This document shows, one piece after another, positions 44,558-53,425 of a stretch of DNA of 64,000 nucleotides. Position numbers and translations under genes: made by a program. The stretch's first letter is position 1, and each line of letters opens with the position of its first letter. Location: assembly GCF_012641405.1 (NCBI RefSeq), contig NZ_JABAII010000010.1, forward strand, positions 124,001-188,000, written 5' to 3'. The stretch is from Rhizobium sp. P40RR-XXII. GTDB lineage: Bacteria > Pseudomonadota > Alphaproteobacteria > Rhizobiales > Rhizobiaceae. The notes beneath the pieces were generated by a model. That model searched no databases. It was not told where the DNA came from and worked only from the letters and a program-made list of their open reading frames with translations.

Positions 44558-45505
44558 TTAAGTGACATCATTGGCTTGGTGCATTGGCCAGGACTGGCCA
44601 CGTCGCGAGCTATCCGTCGCCAATGTTGCTTCAGCAAGAAGCCAATCGATGAAATAAGCAACCTCTGCACGTTCCCGGGTTGATTCAGGACAAACACAAT
44701 AATAGTTATGCATGGCAGGCACGGTGAGCGCTAGTGGCTGCACCAATCGGCCCTCGTCCAAGTCACGCTGGGAAACAATTTCATCGCTCAACGCGATGCC
44801 GTAACCGTCTCGTGCCGCCTGAAGCACGATCCCGAAATCGTCAAAATAGACATCCGAAAATCCGGCATACTCGATCCCGGCGGCGGCCTGATATCGTCGC
44901 CATTGAAGACCATCATCCTCGTGAAGGAGCCGGTGATAGGCGAGATCGCTCATCTCGCGGACAGCATGGGGACCACGCAGGAGCTGGGGACTGCACACCG
45001 GAGTCATCCGGATACCGTGCAGCAGATGCGACCAGAATCCGGCCCATGGCGGCATTCCGTAGACGATTGCCACATCAGCCTTCCGCCAATCGACGGCCGC
45101 AAAGCGGCTCGCGGTCACGACGTTCAGGGTCATGTTGCGGCTTTCTTCCATGAACTTGAACAGGCGAGTGGCCAGCCACGTCACGCCGTGAACCTGCGGC
45201 ATAGAGATAGTAAGTGCACCTTTTCCCAAATTGGCGGACTTTTCCGCGGCCACCTCCTGGACGCCTCTTGATATTGCTTCCATCGCTTTGCGAGCTGATC
45301 GCTGCAAGATCGAGCCATATTCCGTCAGCGCCAGCCTCCGGCCACGCTTCTCGAACAGCTCCACACCGAGAGACAGCTGCAGCGACTTGATCTGCTGACT
45401 GACCGCGCCGGGCGTGACATGCAGCTCGGCCGCGGCAGCGCCCAGATGGCCCAAACGAGCGACACATTCGAAGACGCGCAGCGCGTTGAGAGGGGGGAGA
45501 GACAT
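44558..45505 (-). CDS. GcvA-type LysR regulator
   Basis: 315 residues from the ATG at 45505 (TTG at 45508 adjoins). N-terminal helix-turn-helix LPPLNALRVFECVARLGHLGAAAAELHVTPGAVSQQIKSLQ is close to GcvA/AmpR-like LysR proteins. It is divergent from the ABC transporter and ureohydrolase operon with a short gap and should control it in response to the imported amine or amino acid. Confidence 0.9.
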   Translation of the reverse strand: MSLPPLNALRVFECVARLGHLGAAAAELHVTPGAVSQQIKSLQLSLGVELFEKRGRRLALTEYGSILQRSARKAMEAISRGVQEVAAEKSANLGKGALTISMPQVHGVTWLATRLFKFMEESRNMTLNVVTASRFAAVDWRKADVAIVYGMPPWAGFWSHLLHGIRMTPVCSPQLLRGPHAVREMSDLAYHRLLHEDDGLQWRRYQAAAGIEYAGFSDVYFDDFGIVLQAARDGYGIALSDEIVSQRDLDEGRLVQPLALTVPAMHNYYCVCPESTRERAEVAYFIDWLLAEATLATDSSRRGQSWPMHQANDVT

Positions 45506-45565
45506 CAATGTTCCTTCAAGAGCAGGACGCGCATCGTTTAGTTTTTCTACATCAGAATGCGCAAA

Positions 45566-45578
45566 ACAAGTAGCTTGT
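45566..45578. promoter_or_regulatory. Candidate LysR box
   Basis: ACAAG-TAG-CTTGT is an inverted repeat in the gap between the LysR gene and the transporter operon, with AT-rich flanks. Its place fits an activator or autoregulatory site; no direct evidence. Confidence 0.4.
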
Positions 45579-45647
45579 CTACATGAGTATTCTCTGTAGC
45601 AATAGAAGGCGTCTCCTATGGACGATAAAAATAAAGGGAACGCAGAA

Positions 45648-46472
45648 ATGAACAGACTTATGAAAAAGGCACTTTTCTCGCTTTTGGCTACAGCTGCGTC
45701 GGGATACGCCGGCCAATCCTACGGCGCCGATCAAAAACCGGACTTTGTCTCGAACGGTGTTGTGCGTGTATGCACCGCCGGCGATTTTCCGCCGATGCAG
45801 TATTATCAAAATCCCGGTGACACAAATCTGGTCGGGTTCGAAATCGACGTCGTCGATGCGATCGCGAGGGAATGGGACGCAAAGGCAGAATACGTCATCG
45901 GTGATTTCAAGGGGCTGCTTCCGTCTCTGGATTCCATGCGGTGCGATCTCGTCGCAAGCGGCATCATGATCACGCCTGCGAGGCTGGAGAAGTATGATGG
46001 TGTTCCCTATTTCGGCTCGCATGTCGTTCTCGTAGTGCCAAAAACGGACGACGCGACGAAGTCTACTGACGACATGAGCGGGAAGGTCATGGCGATCGAG
46101 GCGGGCACCACCTACGAGACGGTAATTTCCGATCTCAACAAGAAACTCGCGGCAAGTGGCAAAGATCCTGTGACGATGCAGACCTACCCGTCGGCGTCAG
46201 GCGTCATCCAGCAGATTCTGGTGGGCCGCGCGGCCTCCACCATTACACAGGACACCACTGCAGCCTTCCGCATGATGCAGATGCCCGATCGCTTGAAAAT
46301 TGCTTATACTTACGACGAAAGCGAGACTTACGGCATCTACATGCGAAAGAACCCGCAGAACCGACAAATGGTGAAGGCAGCCTTAGAGTCGCTGCAGGCG
46401 AGCGGCCAGATGAAGGCGTTCTTGGCGAAGTGGAGCCTGCCTGAGAACTCAACCGCCGTTTCTCACGACTGA
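45648..46472 (+). CDS. Polar amino acid ABC transporter binding protein
   Basis: 274 residues from the ATG at 45648 (AAGGGA upstream), which gives a clean Sec signal peptide (MNRLMKKALFSLLATAASG, cleavage near YGA); ATG 45618 would add 10 residues. The mature part is a type 3 solute-binding fold: VRVCTAGDFPPMQYY, VGFEIDVVDAIARE, FKGLLPSLDSMRCDLVASG. It should capture an amino acid or amine in the periplasm for the following permease and ATPase. Confidence 0.9.
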   Translation: MNRLMKKALFSLLATAASGYAGQSYGADQKPDFVSNGVVRVCTAGDFPPMQYYQNPGDTNLVGFEIDVVDAIAREWDAKAEYVIGDFKGLLPSLDSMRCDLVASGIMITPARLEKYDGVPYFGSHVVLVVPKTDDATKSTDDMSGKVMAIEAGTTYETVISDLNKKLAASGKDPVTMQTYPSASGVIQQILVGRAASTITQDTTAAFRMMQMPDRLKIAYTYDESETYGIYMRKNPQNRQMVKAALESLQASGQMKAFLAKWSLPENSTAVSHD

Positions 46473-46487
46473 TGAGCGGCCAAGCCG

Positions 46488-47165
46488 ATGTTCGACTTCG
46501 ACTTATTCGTCACTGCTCTGTTCGGCTGGCCTCTGGCGAAAGGGGCCATGCTAACCTTGGTGTTGTCAATCCTCGTCATGGCGGTGTCGCTTGTGATTGG
46601 CTCCTTCTTCGGATTGGCGGCAGGCTCAAAAAAGAAGCTGGCCCGCTGGTCGATCGCATCCTACATTTGGCTGTTCCGTGGCGCTCCGGCCTTGCTAATT
46701 TTGCTGTTCATCTGGAATGGGCTTCCTCAGCGTTCGCAAGTCTTCCGGGCTGCCTGGTTCAGCCCGTTTGTCGCAGCATTTCTTGCTCTCACCCTGATCG
46801 AGGTTGCTTATCTTACCGAGATCCTACGTAGCGCCTTTGCCGCTGTCGGCCGCGGCCAACGTGAGGGAGCGGAAGCGCTCGGATTCCATCGGGGGCAGAT
46901 CTTTTTCCTCGTGACGCTACCCCAGGCAATGCGCATCGCGGTTCCCGCATTGGTCAATGAGTTCATTTCGCTGCTGAAGTCGACCTCGCTTGCGACTGTG
47001 ATTTCGCTCAAAGAACTTATGACCGTAACGCAGTTCGCGATCGCCACGAGTTTCCGTTTTCTCGAATGGTACGGGGCAGCGCTCGTCTACTACATGGCAA
47101 TGGTTTCAGTTCTCACGGTCGTGCAGATTAAGGTCGAGCGGCGACTTTCGCGTGGCCATCGCTGA
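46488..47165 (+). CDS. ABC transporter permease (HisM-type)
   Basis: 225 residues, five helices. The ABC-permease EAA loop is visible as EGAEALGFHRGQIFFLVTLPQAM. It carries the amino-acid permease start LAKGAMLTLVLSILVMAVSLVIG. A single permease gene implies a homodimeric channel. Its end is close to the ATPase gene (34 bp from the preferred ATG). Confidence 0.9.
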   Translation: MFDFDLFVTALFGWPLAKGAMLTLVLSILVMAVSLVIGSFFGLAAGSKKKLARWSIASYIWLFRGAPALLILLFIWNGLPQRSQVFRAAWFSPFVAAFLALTLIEVAYLTEILRSAFAAVGRGQREGAEALGFHRGQIFFLVTLPQAMRIAVPALVNEFISLLKSTSLATVISLKELMTVTQFAIATSFRFLEWYGAALVYYMAMVSVLTVVQIKVERRLSRGHR

Positions 47166-47199
47166 TCGCAGCTTGTTCAAACTCGAACTGGGGAACGAT

Positions 47200-47970
47200 A
47201 TGTCCCGTAATCTCTCGTTAGTCGGGCGTGCCTCCGAAGGGCCGGCCGTGCGCCTTGTCGAGGTCGACAAATGGTATGGGCACTTTCAGGTCCTTCATGG
47301 CGTTTCGCTGGACGTGCCGCGCGGCTCAAGGGTCGTTATCTGCGGACCGTCCGGGTCTGGAAAGTCAACGCTGATCAGATGCGTCAACCGGCTCGAAGCC
47401 CATCAGCGAGGTTTGATTTCCGTCAATGGCGTGGAACTCACTGAACAGACCGGCCGAATAGATCGGATTCGAGGCGATGTCGGAATGGTCTTCCAGCATT
47501 TCAATCTCTTTCCGCATTTGACAGTCCTCGAGAACTGCACTTTGGCGCAACGCTGGGTGCGCAAGCGAACGCGCAAGGAAGCGGAGGCGATTGCGATGGC
47601 GTTTCTGGAGCGGGTGAAAATACCCGAGAAGTCTGGGTCTTACCCGGGACAGCTTTCCGGTGGCCAGCAACAGCGCGTCGCGATAGCGCGCGCGCTTTGC
47701 ATGAACCCCAGCATCATGCTCTTCGATGAACCAACCTCAGCTCTTGATCCTGAGATGGTGAAGGAAGTCCTCGATACGATGGTTCGCCTTGCCGATGACG
47801 GAATGACAATGATCTGCGTCACGCATGAGATGGGGTTTGCCCGACAGGTTGCAAGCGAAGTTGTCTTCATGGACGAAGGAAAAATTGTCGAGCGGAACGA
47901 ACCCGACACCCTTTTTTCATCACCGTCGCACGAGCGCACAAAGCGCTTTCTCAGCAATCTTCTGCATTAA
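47200..47970 (+). CDS. ABC transporter ATPase (polar amino acid type)
   Basis: 256 residues from the ATG at 47200; a GTG at 47152, overlapping the permease end, is possible. Walker A GPSGSGKST, signature LSGGQQQR, Walker B IMLFDEPTSALDPE and switch His (CVTHEM) are all present. It drives the importer encoded upstream. Similar to GlnQ/HisP. Confidence 0.93.
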   Translation: MSRNLSLVGRASEGPAVRLVEVDKWYGHFQVLHGVSLDVPRGSRVVICGPSGSGKSTLIRCVNRLEAHQRGLISVNGVELTEQTGRIDRIRGDVGMVFQHFNLFPHLTVLENCTLAQRWVRKRTRKEAEAIAMAFLERVKIPEKSGSYPGQLSGGQQQRVAIARALCMNPSIMLFDEPTSALDPEMVKEVLDTMVRLADDGMTMICVTHEMGFARQVASEVVFMDEGKIVERNEPDTLFSSPSHERTKRFLSNLLH

Positions 47971-47978
47971 GGGTGACA

Positions 47979-48704
47979 ATGATGAACCCGTCGCCCTGGT
48001 TCGAAGCAGAGCAACTCTCGGAGCACGTCGTCCGCGTCAGCGAGCCGAGCGTCCATCGCTTTTTCCGTGCCAATATTTATCACGTGAAAGGTGAAGATGC
48101 GGATCTCGTTATCGATTTCGGCATGGGCCTCCAATCACTGGGCAAGTTTCTGGATATCGACGCAAGCAAGCCGATATTGGCTGTTGCAACACACGTACAT
48201 GTCGACCATGTCGGTTCATTCCATGAATTCGACCACCGCTTCGGCCACGCGGCCGAGGAGGGCGCCTTCTCGACGATGCCAGACATGGCAACGTTGGCTC
48301 ACTATTTCCGAACCCAGTCTGAGTGTGTCTCACGTTTGCCCACGAGTGCGTGGGATCCAGCAGATTTCGGGCTAGCCGTCGCGCCGCTAACAGATGTCGT
48401 TACCGAAGGTTTGGTCATCGACACCGGCAGCGCTTCATATCGCGTCCTTCACCTGCCGGGTCATTCGCCCGGCTCGATCGGATTGCTCGATGAAAGCAAT
48501 GGTATTCTCTTCTCCGGTGACGCCATCTACGACGGCACCCTCGTCGATGATCTGCCGGGCTGCAATATCGACGAGTACCTCGACACAATGAGCAGACTAC
48601 AAGAGCTTGATGTTTCCATCGTCTTTGGTGGACACGGAGCACCGATGTCGCGTGAACGCATGCATCATGTTGCCGAAAACTACCAGAGAAAGATGGCTCG
48701 GTAG
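47979..48704 (+). CDS. Metallo-beta-lactamase-fold hydrolase
   Basis: 241 residues from the ATG at 47979. MBL motif HVHVDH at residues 72-77, then further ligands in LPGHSPGS (about 163-170), FSGDAIYDG (Asp near 182) and FGGHGAPM. No signal peptide, so cytosolic. It lies between transporter and ureohydrolase genes, which suggests a hydrolytic step on the imported compound. Substrate unknown. Confidence 0.87.
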   Translation: MMNPSPWFEAEQLSEHVVRVSEPSVHRFFRANIYHVKGEDADLVIDFGMGLQSLGKFLDIDASKPILAVATHVHVDHVGSFHEFDHRFGHAAEEGAFSTMPDMATLAHYFRTQSECVSRLPTSAWDPADFGLAVAPLTDVVTEGLVIDTGSASYRVLHLPGHSPGSIGLLDESNGILFSGDAIYDGTLVDDLPGCNIDEYLDTMSRLQELDVSIVFGGHGAPMSRERMHHVAENYQRKMAR

Positions 48705-48766
48705 CCTCTCATCAGGAATGGTTCGAATGCCGGCAATTGGCTTCCAAATCAAAAGGGAGAAGTTCC

Positions 48767-49813
48767 ATGAATAGTCCGGAAAAACTGGCACGCCTTCGGG
48801 AAAGATACGCGAACGCGTCAGGCGGCGACATTTTCGACACGGAATTTGCCGCCGTCGCACGATCACAGTTTACAACTGGCGACAAACGAAAGTGGCCATT
48901 CGCTGGGATCCCGACCTTGCTGGACGCTCCATGCCGTCCGGAGTTCCAGGATCTTGCCGATTTTGGCGGTCTGGATATTGCGCTCTTGGGCGTTCCGATG
49001 GATCTCGGCGTGACGAACCGCAATGGCAGTCGATTTGGTCCTCGCGCCCTTCGAACAGTCGAACGCATCGGGCCATATGACCACGTCCTCAAATGCGCTC
49101 CGTTCGGAATAAGAAATATCGCCGACATAGGCGATGTTCCGATGCAAAGCAGGTACGATCTTGCCCAATGCCACCACGATATCGAACAGTTTTACAAGAG
49201 GCTAGTCGCGGCTGGCGTTCGACCGCTTTCGGTCGGAGGCGACCATTCCATCACGTCCTCAATACTCAAGGCCGTTGGCGAAAAACAGCCGGTAGGAATG
49301 ATCCACATCGATGCCCACTGCGATACCGCGGGCCCTTACGAAGGCGCGAAGTTTCAGCATGGCGGTCCGTTTCGGCTTGCCGTTCTCGATGGCGTCCTTG
49401 ATCCTGATCGCACAATCCAGATCGGGATTCGTGGCGGTGCGGAGTATCTCTGGGAGTTCTCCTACGAAAGCGGGATGACCGTTATTCATGCCGAGGAAAT
49501 CGAAGGTATCGGCATGGAGGCCCTCATCGCTCGCGCTCGCCAGATCGTTGGTACTGGCCCAACCTATATTTCCTTCGACATCGACAGCATCGATCCGGGA
49601 TTCGCACCTGGCACCGGCACACCGGAGGTTGGGGGATTGATGCCGCGCGAGGTTCTCGAGCTTTTGCGTGGCCTCAAGGGGCTTAACGTGGTGGGCGCTG
49701 ACGTCGTCGAGGTGGCTCCTCAATACGACGCAACGACAAACACTGCCCAGATCGCTGCGCAAATGCTGTTCACCATCTTATGCCTGATGGTGCATGCGAA
49801 GAGCGAGTTTTGA
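48767..49813 (+). CDS. Ureohydrolase, agmatinase/guanidinobutyrase-like
   Basis: 348 residues from the ATG at 48767 (AAAGGGAGAAG). Manganese-binding signatures of the arginase/agmatinase family are complete: GGDHS (His160), HIDAHCD (Asp182, His184, Asp186) and SFDIDSIDP (Asp271, Asp273). The enzyme releases urea from a guanidino compound such as agmatine or 4-guanidinobutyrate. The transporter upstream probably imports the substrate. The sequence alone does not settle which one. Confidence 0.9.
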   Translation: MNSPEKLARLRERYANASGGDIFDTEFAAVARSQFTTGDKRKWPFAGIPTLLDAPCRPEFQDLADFGGLDIALLGVPMDLGVTNRNGSRFGPRALRTVERIGPYDHVLKCAPFGIRNIADIGDVPMQSRYDLAQCHHDIEQFYKRLVAAGVRPLSVGGDHSITSSILKAVGEKQPVGMIHIDAHCDTAGPYEGAKFQHGGPFRLAVLDGVLDPDRTIQIGIRGGAEYLWEFSYESGMTVIHAEEIEGIGMEALIARARQIVGTGPTYISFDIDSIDPGFAPGTGTPEVGGLMPREVLELLRGLKGLNVVGADVVEVAPQYDATTNTAQIAAQMLFTILCLMVHAKSEF

Positions 49814-49991
49814 AGAGGTATTCAAAAGCGCCCGTCGCGGCTTGTCATCGTTAGCAGCGAGGTCGTCAAAGCGCGCGCTCTGATGAACGTGAGATTTTCG
49901 TCGCTTCACACGGGATGGAAGAGAACGATTGCCAGAATCCGCGCGGCGAAGATCTGGTCAGTCCTACTGAACTGGCAGGAGGTTGAGGATT

Positions 49992-50580
49992 ATGCAGGAG
50001 ATAGACTTAGGCGGGTTCCTGCCCGAGCTGCGCGACATCCGCCAGCACTTGCATAGCATTCCGGAAATAGGCCTGGAAGAGCATGAGACCTCTGATTTCA
50101 TTGCCGCAAAGCTCGAGGGTTGGGGGTTTCAGATCACTCGATACCTTGGAAAGACTGGATTGGTCGCGTCGTTGCGCCGCGGCGCCGGAAATCGCTCAAT
50201 TGGACTGCGCGCGGACTTTGACGTACTCCCAATCATGGAAGAAACGAAACTGCCCTATGCCAGCGGGCATTCCGGCGTTATGCACGCTTGCGGCCATGAT
50301 GGCCATGCCGCAATGCTCCTGGGTGCGGCCTGGTTGCTGTCACACACACGATTTTTCCGGAACCGTGCATTTCATATTCCAACCGGCGGAAGAGAATTTT
50401 GGCGGCGCTCAACTGATGATCGACGATGGCCTCCTCGATCGGCTCCCTTGCGATGAAATCTTTGCGCTGCATAACTGGCCGGGTCTGACAGCGGGCGTTT
50501 TCTCTTCGAGGCCTGGCCCATCGCAGCCTCCATCGACGCAGTCACCCTGACGATCAGGGGACTTGGAGGGCATGGCGCTG
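49992..50580 (+). pseudogene. M20 amidohydrolase with two frameshifts, 3' end lost
   Basis: Starts at ATG 49992 after AGGAGG. It reads as an M20 hippurate hydrolase/amidohydrolase (LRDIRQHLHSIPEIGLEEHE, GLRADFDVLPI, GVMHACGHDGH) until a frameshift near 50345, continues in a second frame (HFIFQPAEENFGGAQLMIDDGL, ALHNWPG) and shifts again near 50520 (VTLTIRGLGGHGA), where the protein breaks off in mid-domain. The metal ligands of the first part are present, but no intact enzyme is possible. Confidence 0.82.
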
Positions 50581-50582
50581 TC

Positions 50583-51037
50583 TTGCCGATCATGTCCAAT
50601 GGCGGCTCGATCATCCTCAACACCTCCTGGCTCGGCCAGGTCGGCACGCCTGGCCGCGCGGCTTTGTCGGCGTCGAAGGCCGCGTGCGGTCCTTGACCCG
50701 AGTGCTGGCGGCCGAGTTCACCGATCGGAAAATCCGTGTCAATGCCGTCAGCCCCGGGCCGATCGAGACGCCGATCCACCGCGCACCGGGCCAGACCGAG
50801 GAGGAATTCCGGGTCTACGCCGATAAGGTCGGCTCAAAAGTGCCGGCCGGCCGGATGGGCAAACCCGAGGAAATCGCCGTCGCGGTCGCCTTCCTCGCGA
50901 GCGACAACTCGAGCTACATGCTCGGGGCCGAGATCGCCGTCGACGGCGGCCTCGGGGGGGCTCTGACGATGCTGCTGAACGACCATCTATGCGTGCGGAC
51001 CGTGGTTCACGTCGCGGCACAAATCCCGTTGTGCTGA
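50583..51037 (+). pseudogene. C-terminal part of a short-chain dehydrogenase, frameshifted
   Basis: Directly joined to the M20 relic in the same frame, the sequence becomes an SDR: LPIMSNGGSIILNTSWL, then GRAALSASKAA, then after a one-base shift near 50684 RSLTRVLAAEF, KIRVNAVSPGPIETPIH, GRMGKPEEIAVAVAFLASD. The N-terminal half, with the NAD-binding loop, is absent, and the Tyr of the YxxxK motif is not seen (LSASKAA). It is a chimeric scar of two genes, not an enzyme. Confidence 0.8.
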
Positions 51038-51203
51038 TCGCCATAATGGCTCCACACCAACGGACATGTGGCGCGGACGCCGAACGAAACGATGCCACGG
51101 TCGTAGCGGCGAAGCAGTTCCTCTTCGAGATACTGCAACCGGGTACATCGCACCGGGGAAGCCGTAGCGCCATGCTGTCGATCGTCAGGGCCATGCTGCC
51201 ACC

Positions 51204-51622
51204 TCAGCTTTCTTCGGCGGGGAGCGCGTAGCGAAGCACGTGCAAATCATCATCGTCGTCTAGCGTGATTTCGAGCACCTGGTTCACCAGATCAGGATCG
51301 GCGTCGAGTTCGATCAGAGCCTGCTCGAAGAGTTCGATCTGCATATCGAGATCCATGCCGGGCGGGCCGTTGAGGCAGACCAGGCCGGCATGGATCGCGA
51401 CATCGGCATACTGCCCCTTCGTTCCGGGCTTGTCCCTTGGCCCCCGGAAGTCGACCGAGTTCTTGGTTACGAAGGTCCAGTCACCATCAAGGATGATCGG
51501 CGTCAACTCCCAGTCTTTACGGCGAGCCCCAGCCAAACGATATGGCTGGTTTCGCCGTGGTCTTTGTCGATTGCGATCTTCGCAAGCTCCGGGCTAAGAC
51601 ATTCGTCGATTAGAAACTTCAT
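51204..51622 (-). pseudogene. DUF5615 PIN-like toxin, frameshifted
   Basis: The N-terminal part begins at ATG 51622 (MKFLIDECLSPELAKIAI, the DUF5615 start with the conserved acidic residues) and runs to a TGA at 51503. From about 51515 a second frame continues as KDWELTPIILDGDWTFVTKN and on to 51204. One missing base near 51515 would restore LGLAVKDWELTP. The gene overlaps its DUF433 partner by 4 bases. DUF5615 proteins are PIN-like nuclease-type toxins; this one is disrupted. Confidence 0.78.
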
Positions 51623-52272
51623 CCCGCCTTCCTACGGCGAGGTACGCGGCGGTCGGTGACGATGGTCGAGCCTTCCGGGAGGTCTCCGGATACGCGAGGC
51701 CGACCGCGGAGCGGGTTGGCTTCCGCGTAGATCGCGGCAAGGCGAACCTTCTCGGCGTCGAGGCTTGGCCAAGCGTCAAGGATGCGCTCGATCGGGCGAC
51801 CGGCGGCGACGGCTGCGGAGACATCGTAGACGGGAACGCGAGTGCCACGAATGACCGGCGTACCGCTGAGAATATCGTCGGAGGTCCAGACGATTTCGCG
51901 CGCCGCGGCCAGATCGTCCAGCCGCTCGCTCGTACCCTTCACGAAGGGCAATAGATCGATGGTCAGGAACTCGTCGCGGACGGTCCAGTCTTCGCGCAGC
52001 AGCGCCGCCCAGGCAAGCGCACGGGAGCGCGTCAGCCGAGGGCCGGCAGTCTTAATGGCGAACAGCCGTTCTTCCGAGGTGAGGCGCTTGGCGCTCTCGA
52101 AGTAGAACGCGATGAAGGAGCATGCGCCAGCGAGAACATGCCGCCCGTTGTCGAGCGACACGAAGGCATCTGGCAGGATGCGCTCATCAATGACGCGGTT
52201 AATGTCGCGCAGGCTCACGCGCGAGACGACAGCGGCCTCGGTCGCCTTCAGCATTTCCGCGACAGCGGGCAT
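51619..52272 (-). CDS. DUF433-domain antitoxin
   Basis: 217 residues from the ATG at 52272, with a perfect AGGAGG five bases upstream. N-terminal MerR-like region (about 5-40; VSRVSLRDINRVIDERI) and a C-terminal DUF433 domain (about 135-195; ILSGTPVIRGTRVPVYDV, DAWPSLDAEKVRLAAIYAE). DUF433 proteins pair with DUF5615 as antitoxin. The frame is intact, unlike that of its partner, and the stop overlaps the partner's start. Confidence 0.85.
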   Translation of the reverse strand: MPAVAEMLKATEAAVVSRVSLRDINRVIDERILPDAFVSLDNGRHVLAGACSFIAFYFESAKRLTSEERLFAIKTAGPRLTRSRALAWAALLREDWTVRDEFLTIDLLPFVKGTSERLDDLAAAREIVWTSDDILSGTPVIRGTRVPVYDVSAAVAAGRPIERILDAWPSLDAEKVRLAAIYAEANPLRGRPRVSGDLPEGSTIVTDRRVPRRRKAG

Positions 52273-52855
52273 GTAGGCCTCCTGATTAAATCTTCCGATA
52301 GACCGGAACATATAATCAGAGGCCCGAAATCGCAAGGTCTGACGTGGGCATTCGCACCGCTGCATCTCGAAACATAGGGAGATGTAGGGTCTTGGTGCAC
52401 GATGCGACGAAGGACTATGGAGAAAATTTAGAATTGGGAAATCGGAGCGGCGCCGCGTGTTGTTCTACGCGGCGGCACGAAACAGGTCGCGATGATCCGC
52501 CATGGCAACCTGTTCCAGGATGCGTCGGTAGGTCGAGAGAAGGCGCAAGTTGAGATGGTTGCGTACCCCCGCAACCAACGCTACAGCATGCCATATGCAC
52601 CAAACCTACGATCCGATGCGATGGATATCAATGGGTTCAAATCCGCTTCAACATGCTTGCTTCGATTGGCCAGATAGGCTCCAGGCGCCACATTGAATGT
52701 ATAGTAGAGGCGCTCGATGAAAAGTCGCCGCTTGCCAGAGCTTCCTTGATCGTCGGATTTTGATACAAATCCTCGGATAATGCCTCCTTAGTTCCGAGCT
52801 ATCGTATCACTGCCCGAATCTCTCTCAACGCCAAATCGCCCACGCTCTACTGACG
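52273..52855. other. Intergenic stretch with possible gene debris
   Basis: About 580 bases with no gene of good quality. On the minus strand a short frame (about 52480-52600) reads NLRLLSTYRRILEQVAMADH and ends in TAG; I do not recognise it and it may be a transposase or other remnant. The rest holds the upstream region of the second AbiE-like locus. Confidence 0.4.
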
Positions 52856-53425
52856 GTGCGTGGCATCGCGCGTCTTGTGGAGCTGCGCGACGCCGGCGTA
52901 ACGGCCGCCACGATGAGCCGCATGGAGCGGCATGGGGAGGTGCGCCGGCTTGCACGCGGCCTTTATCAGCTCTCCGACGCGCCGCTCGACCCCAATCATA
53001 GCCTGGCTGAGGCTGCCAAACGGGTACCCAAGGGCGTTGTCTGCCTTGTGTCGGCCCTCGCGTTTCACGGCCTGACGGACCAGCTTCCGAAGCAGGTGTG
53101 GCTGGCGATAGGTCAGAAGGACTGGGCTCCGAAATCCGACAGCACGCCTGTGCGGATCGTGCGTTTCACCGAAACACTGCTCAATGAAAGCGTAGAGACC
53201 CATGTCGTCGAGGGCGTGCCCATAAAGGTCTTTGGGATCGTCAAAACAATTGCGGACTGTTTCCGATATCGCAACAAGATCGGCCTGTCGGCGGCAATCG
53301 AGGGCCTCCAGGAAGCGCTTCGGCAGCGTAAGGCCACTCCCGGCGAAATTGCAAGACAGGCCGAGCACGGCGGCGTCACCACGGTGATCCGGCCTTACCT
53401 TGAGGCGCTGACCGCCAATGGCTAA
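52856..53425 (+). CDS. AbiEi-family antitoxin, second locus
   Basis: 189 residues from a GTG at 52856. The winged-helix start GIARLVELRDAGVTAATMSRMERHGEVRRLARGLYQLSD and the following AKRVPKGVVCLVSALAFHGLTDQLP match short AbiEi antitoxins. Related proteins begin a few residues further up and no better start exists here, so the N-terminus may be damaged. It overlaps the toxin gene by 8 bp. Confidence 0.82.
   Translation: MRGIARLVELRDAGVTAATMSRMERHGEVRRLARGLYQLSDAPLDPNHSLAEAAKRVPKGVVCLVSALAFHGLTDQLPKQVWLAIGQKDWAPKSDSTPVRIVRFTETLLNESVETHVVEGVPIKVFGIVKTIADCFRYRNKIGLSAAIEGLQEALRQRKATPGEIARQAEHGGVTTVIRPYLEALTANG

Noticed and set aside
50089..50550. Separate gene in the second frame of the M20 relic
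   Set aside because: Its first half is not protein-like; only the part after 50345 matches M20 and belongs to the frameshifted gene.
52440..52680. Minus-strand fragment NLRLLSTYRRILEQVAMADH
   Set aside because: Looks protein-like for about 40 codons but I cannot name a family or find a start; left as possible debris.
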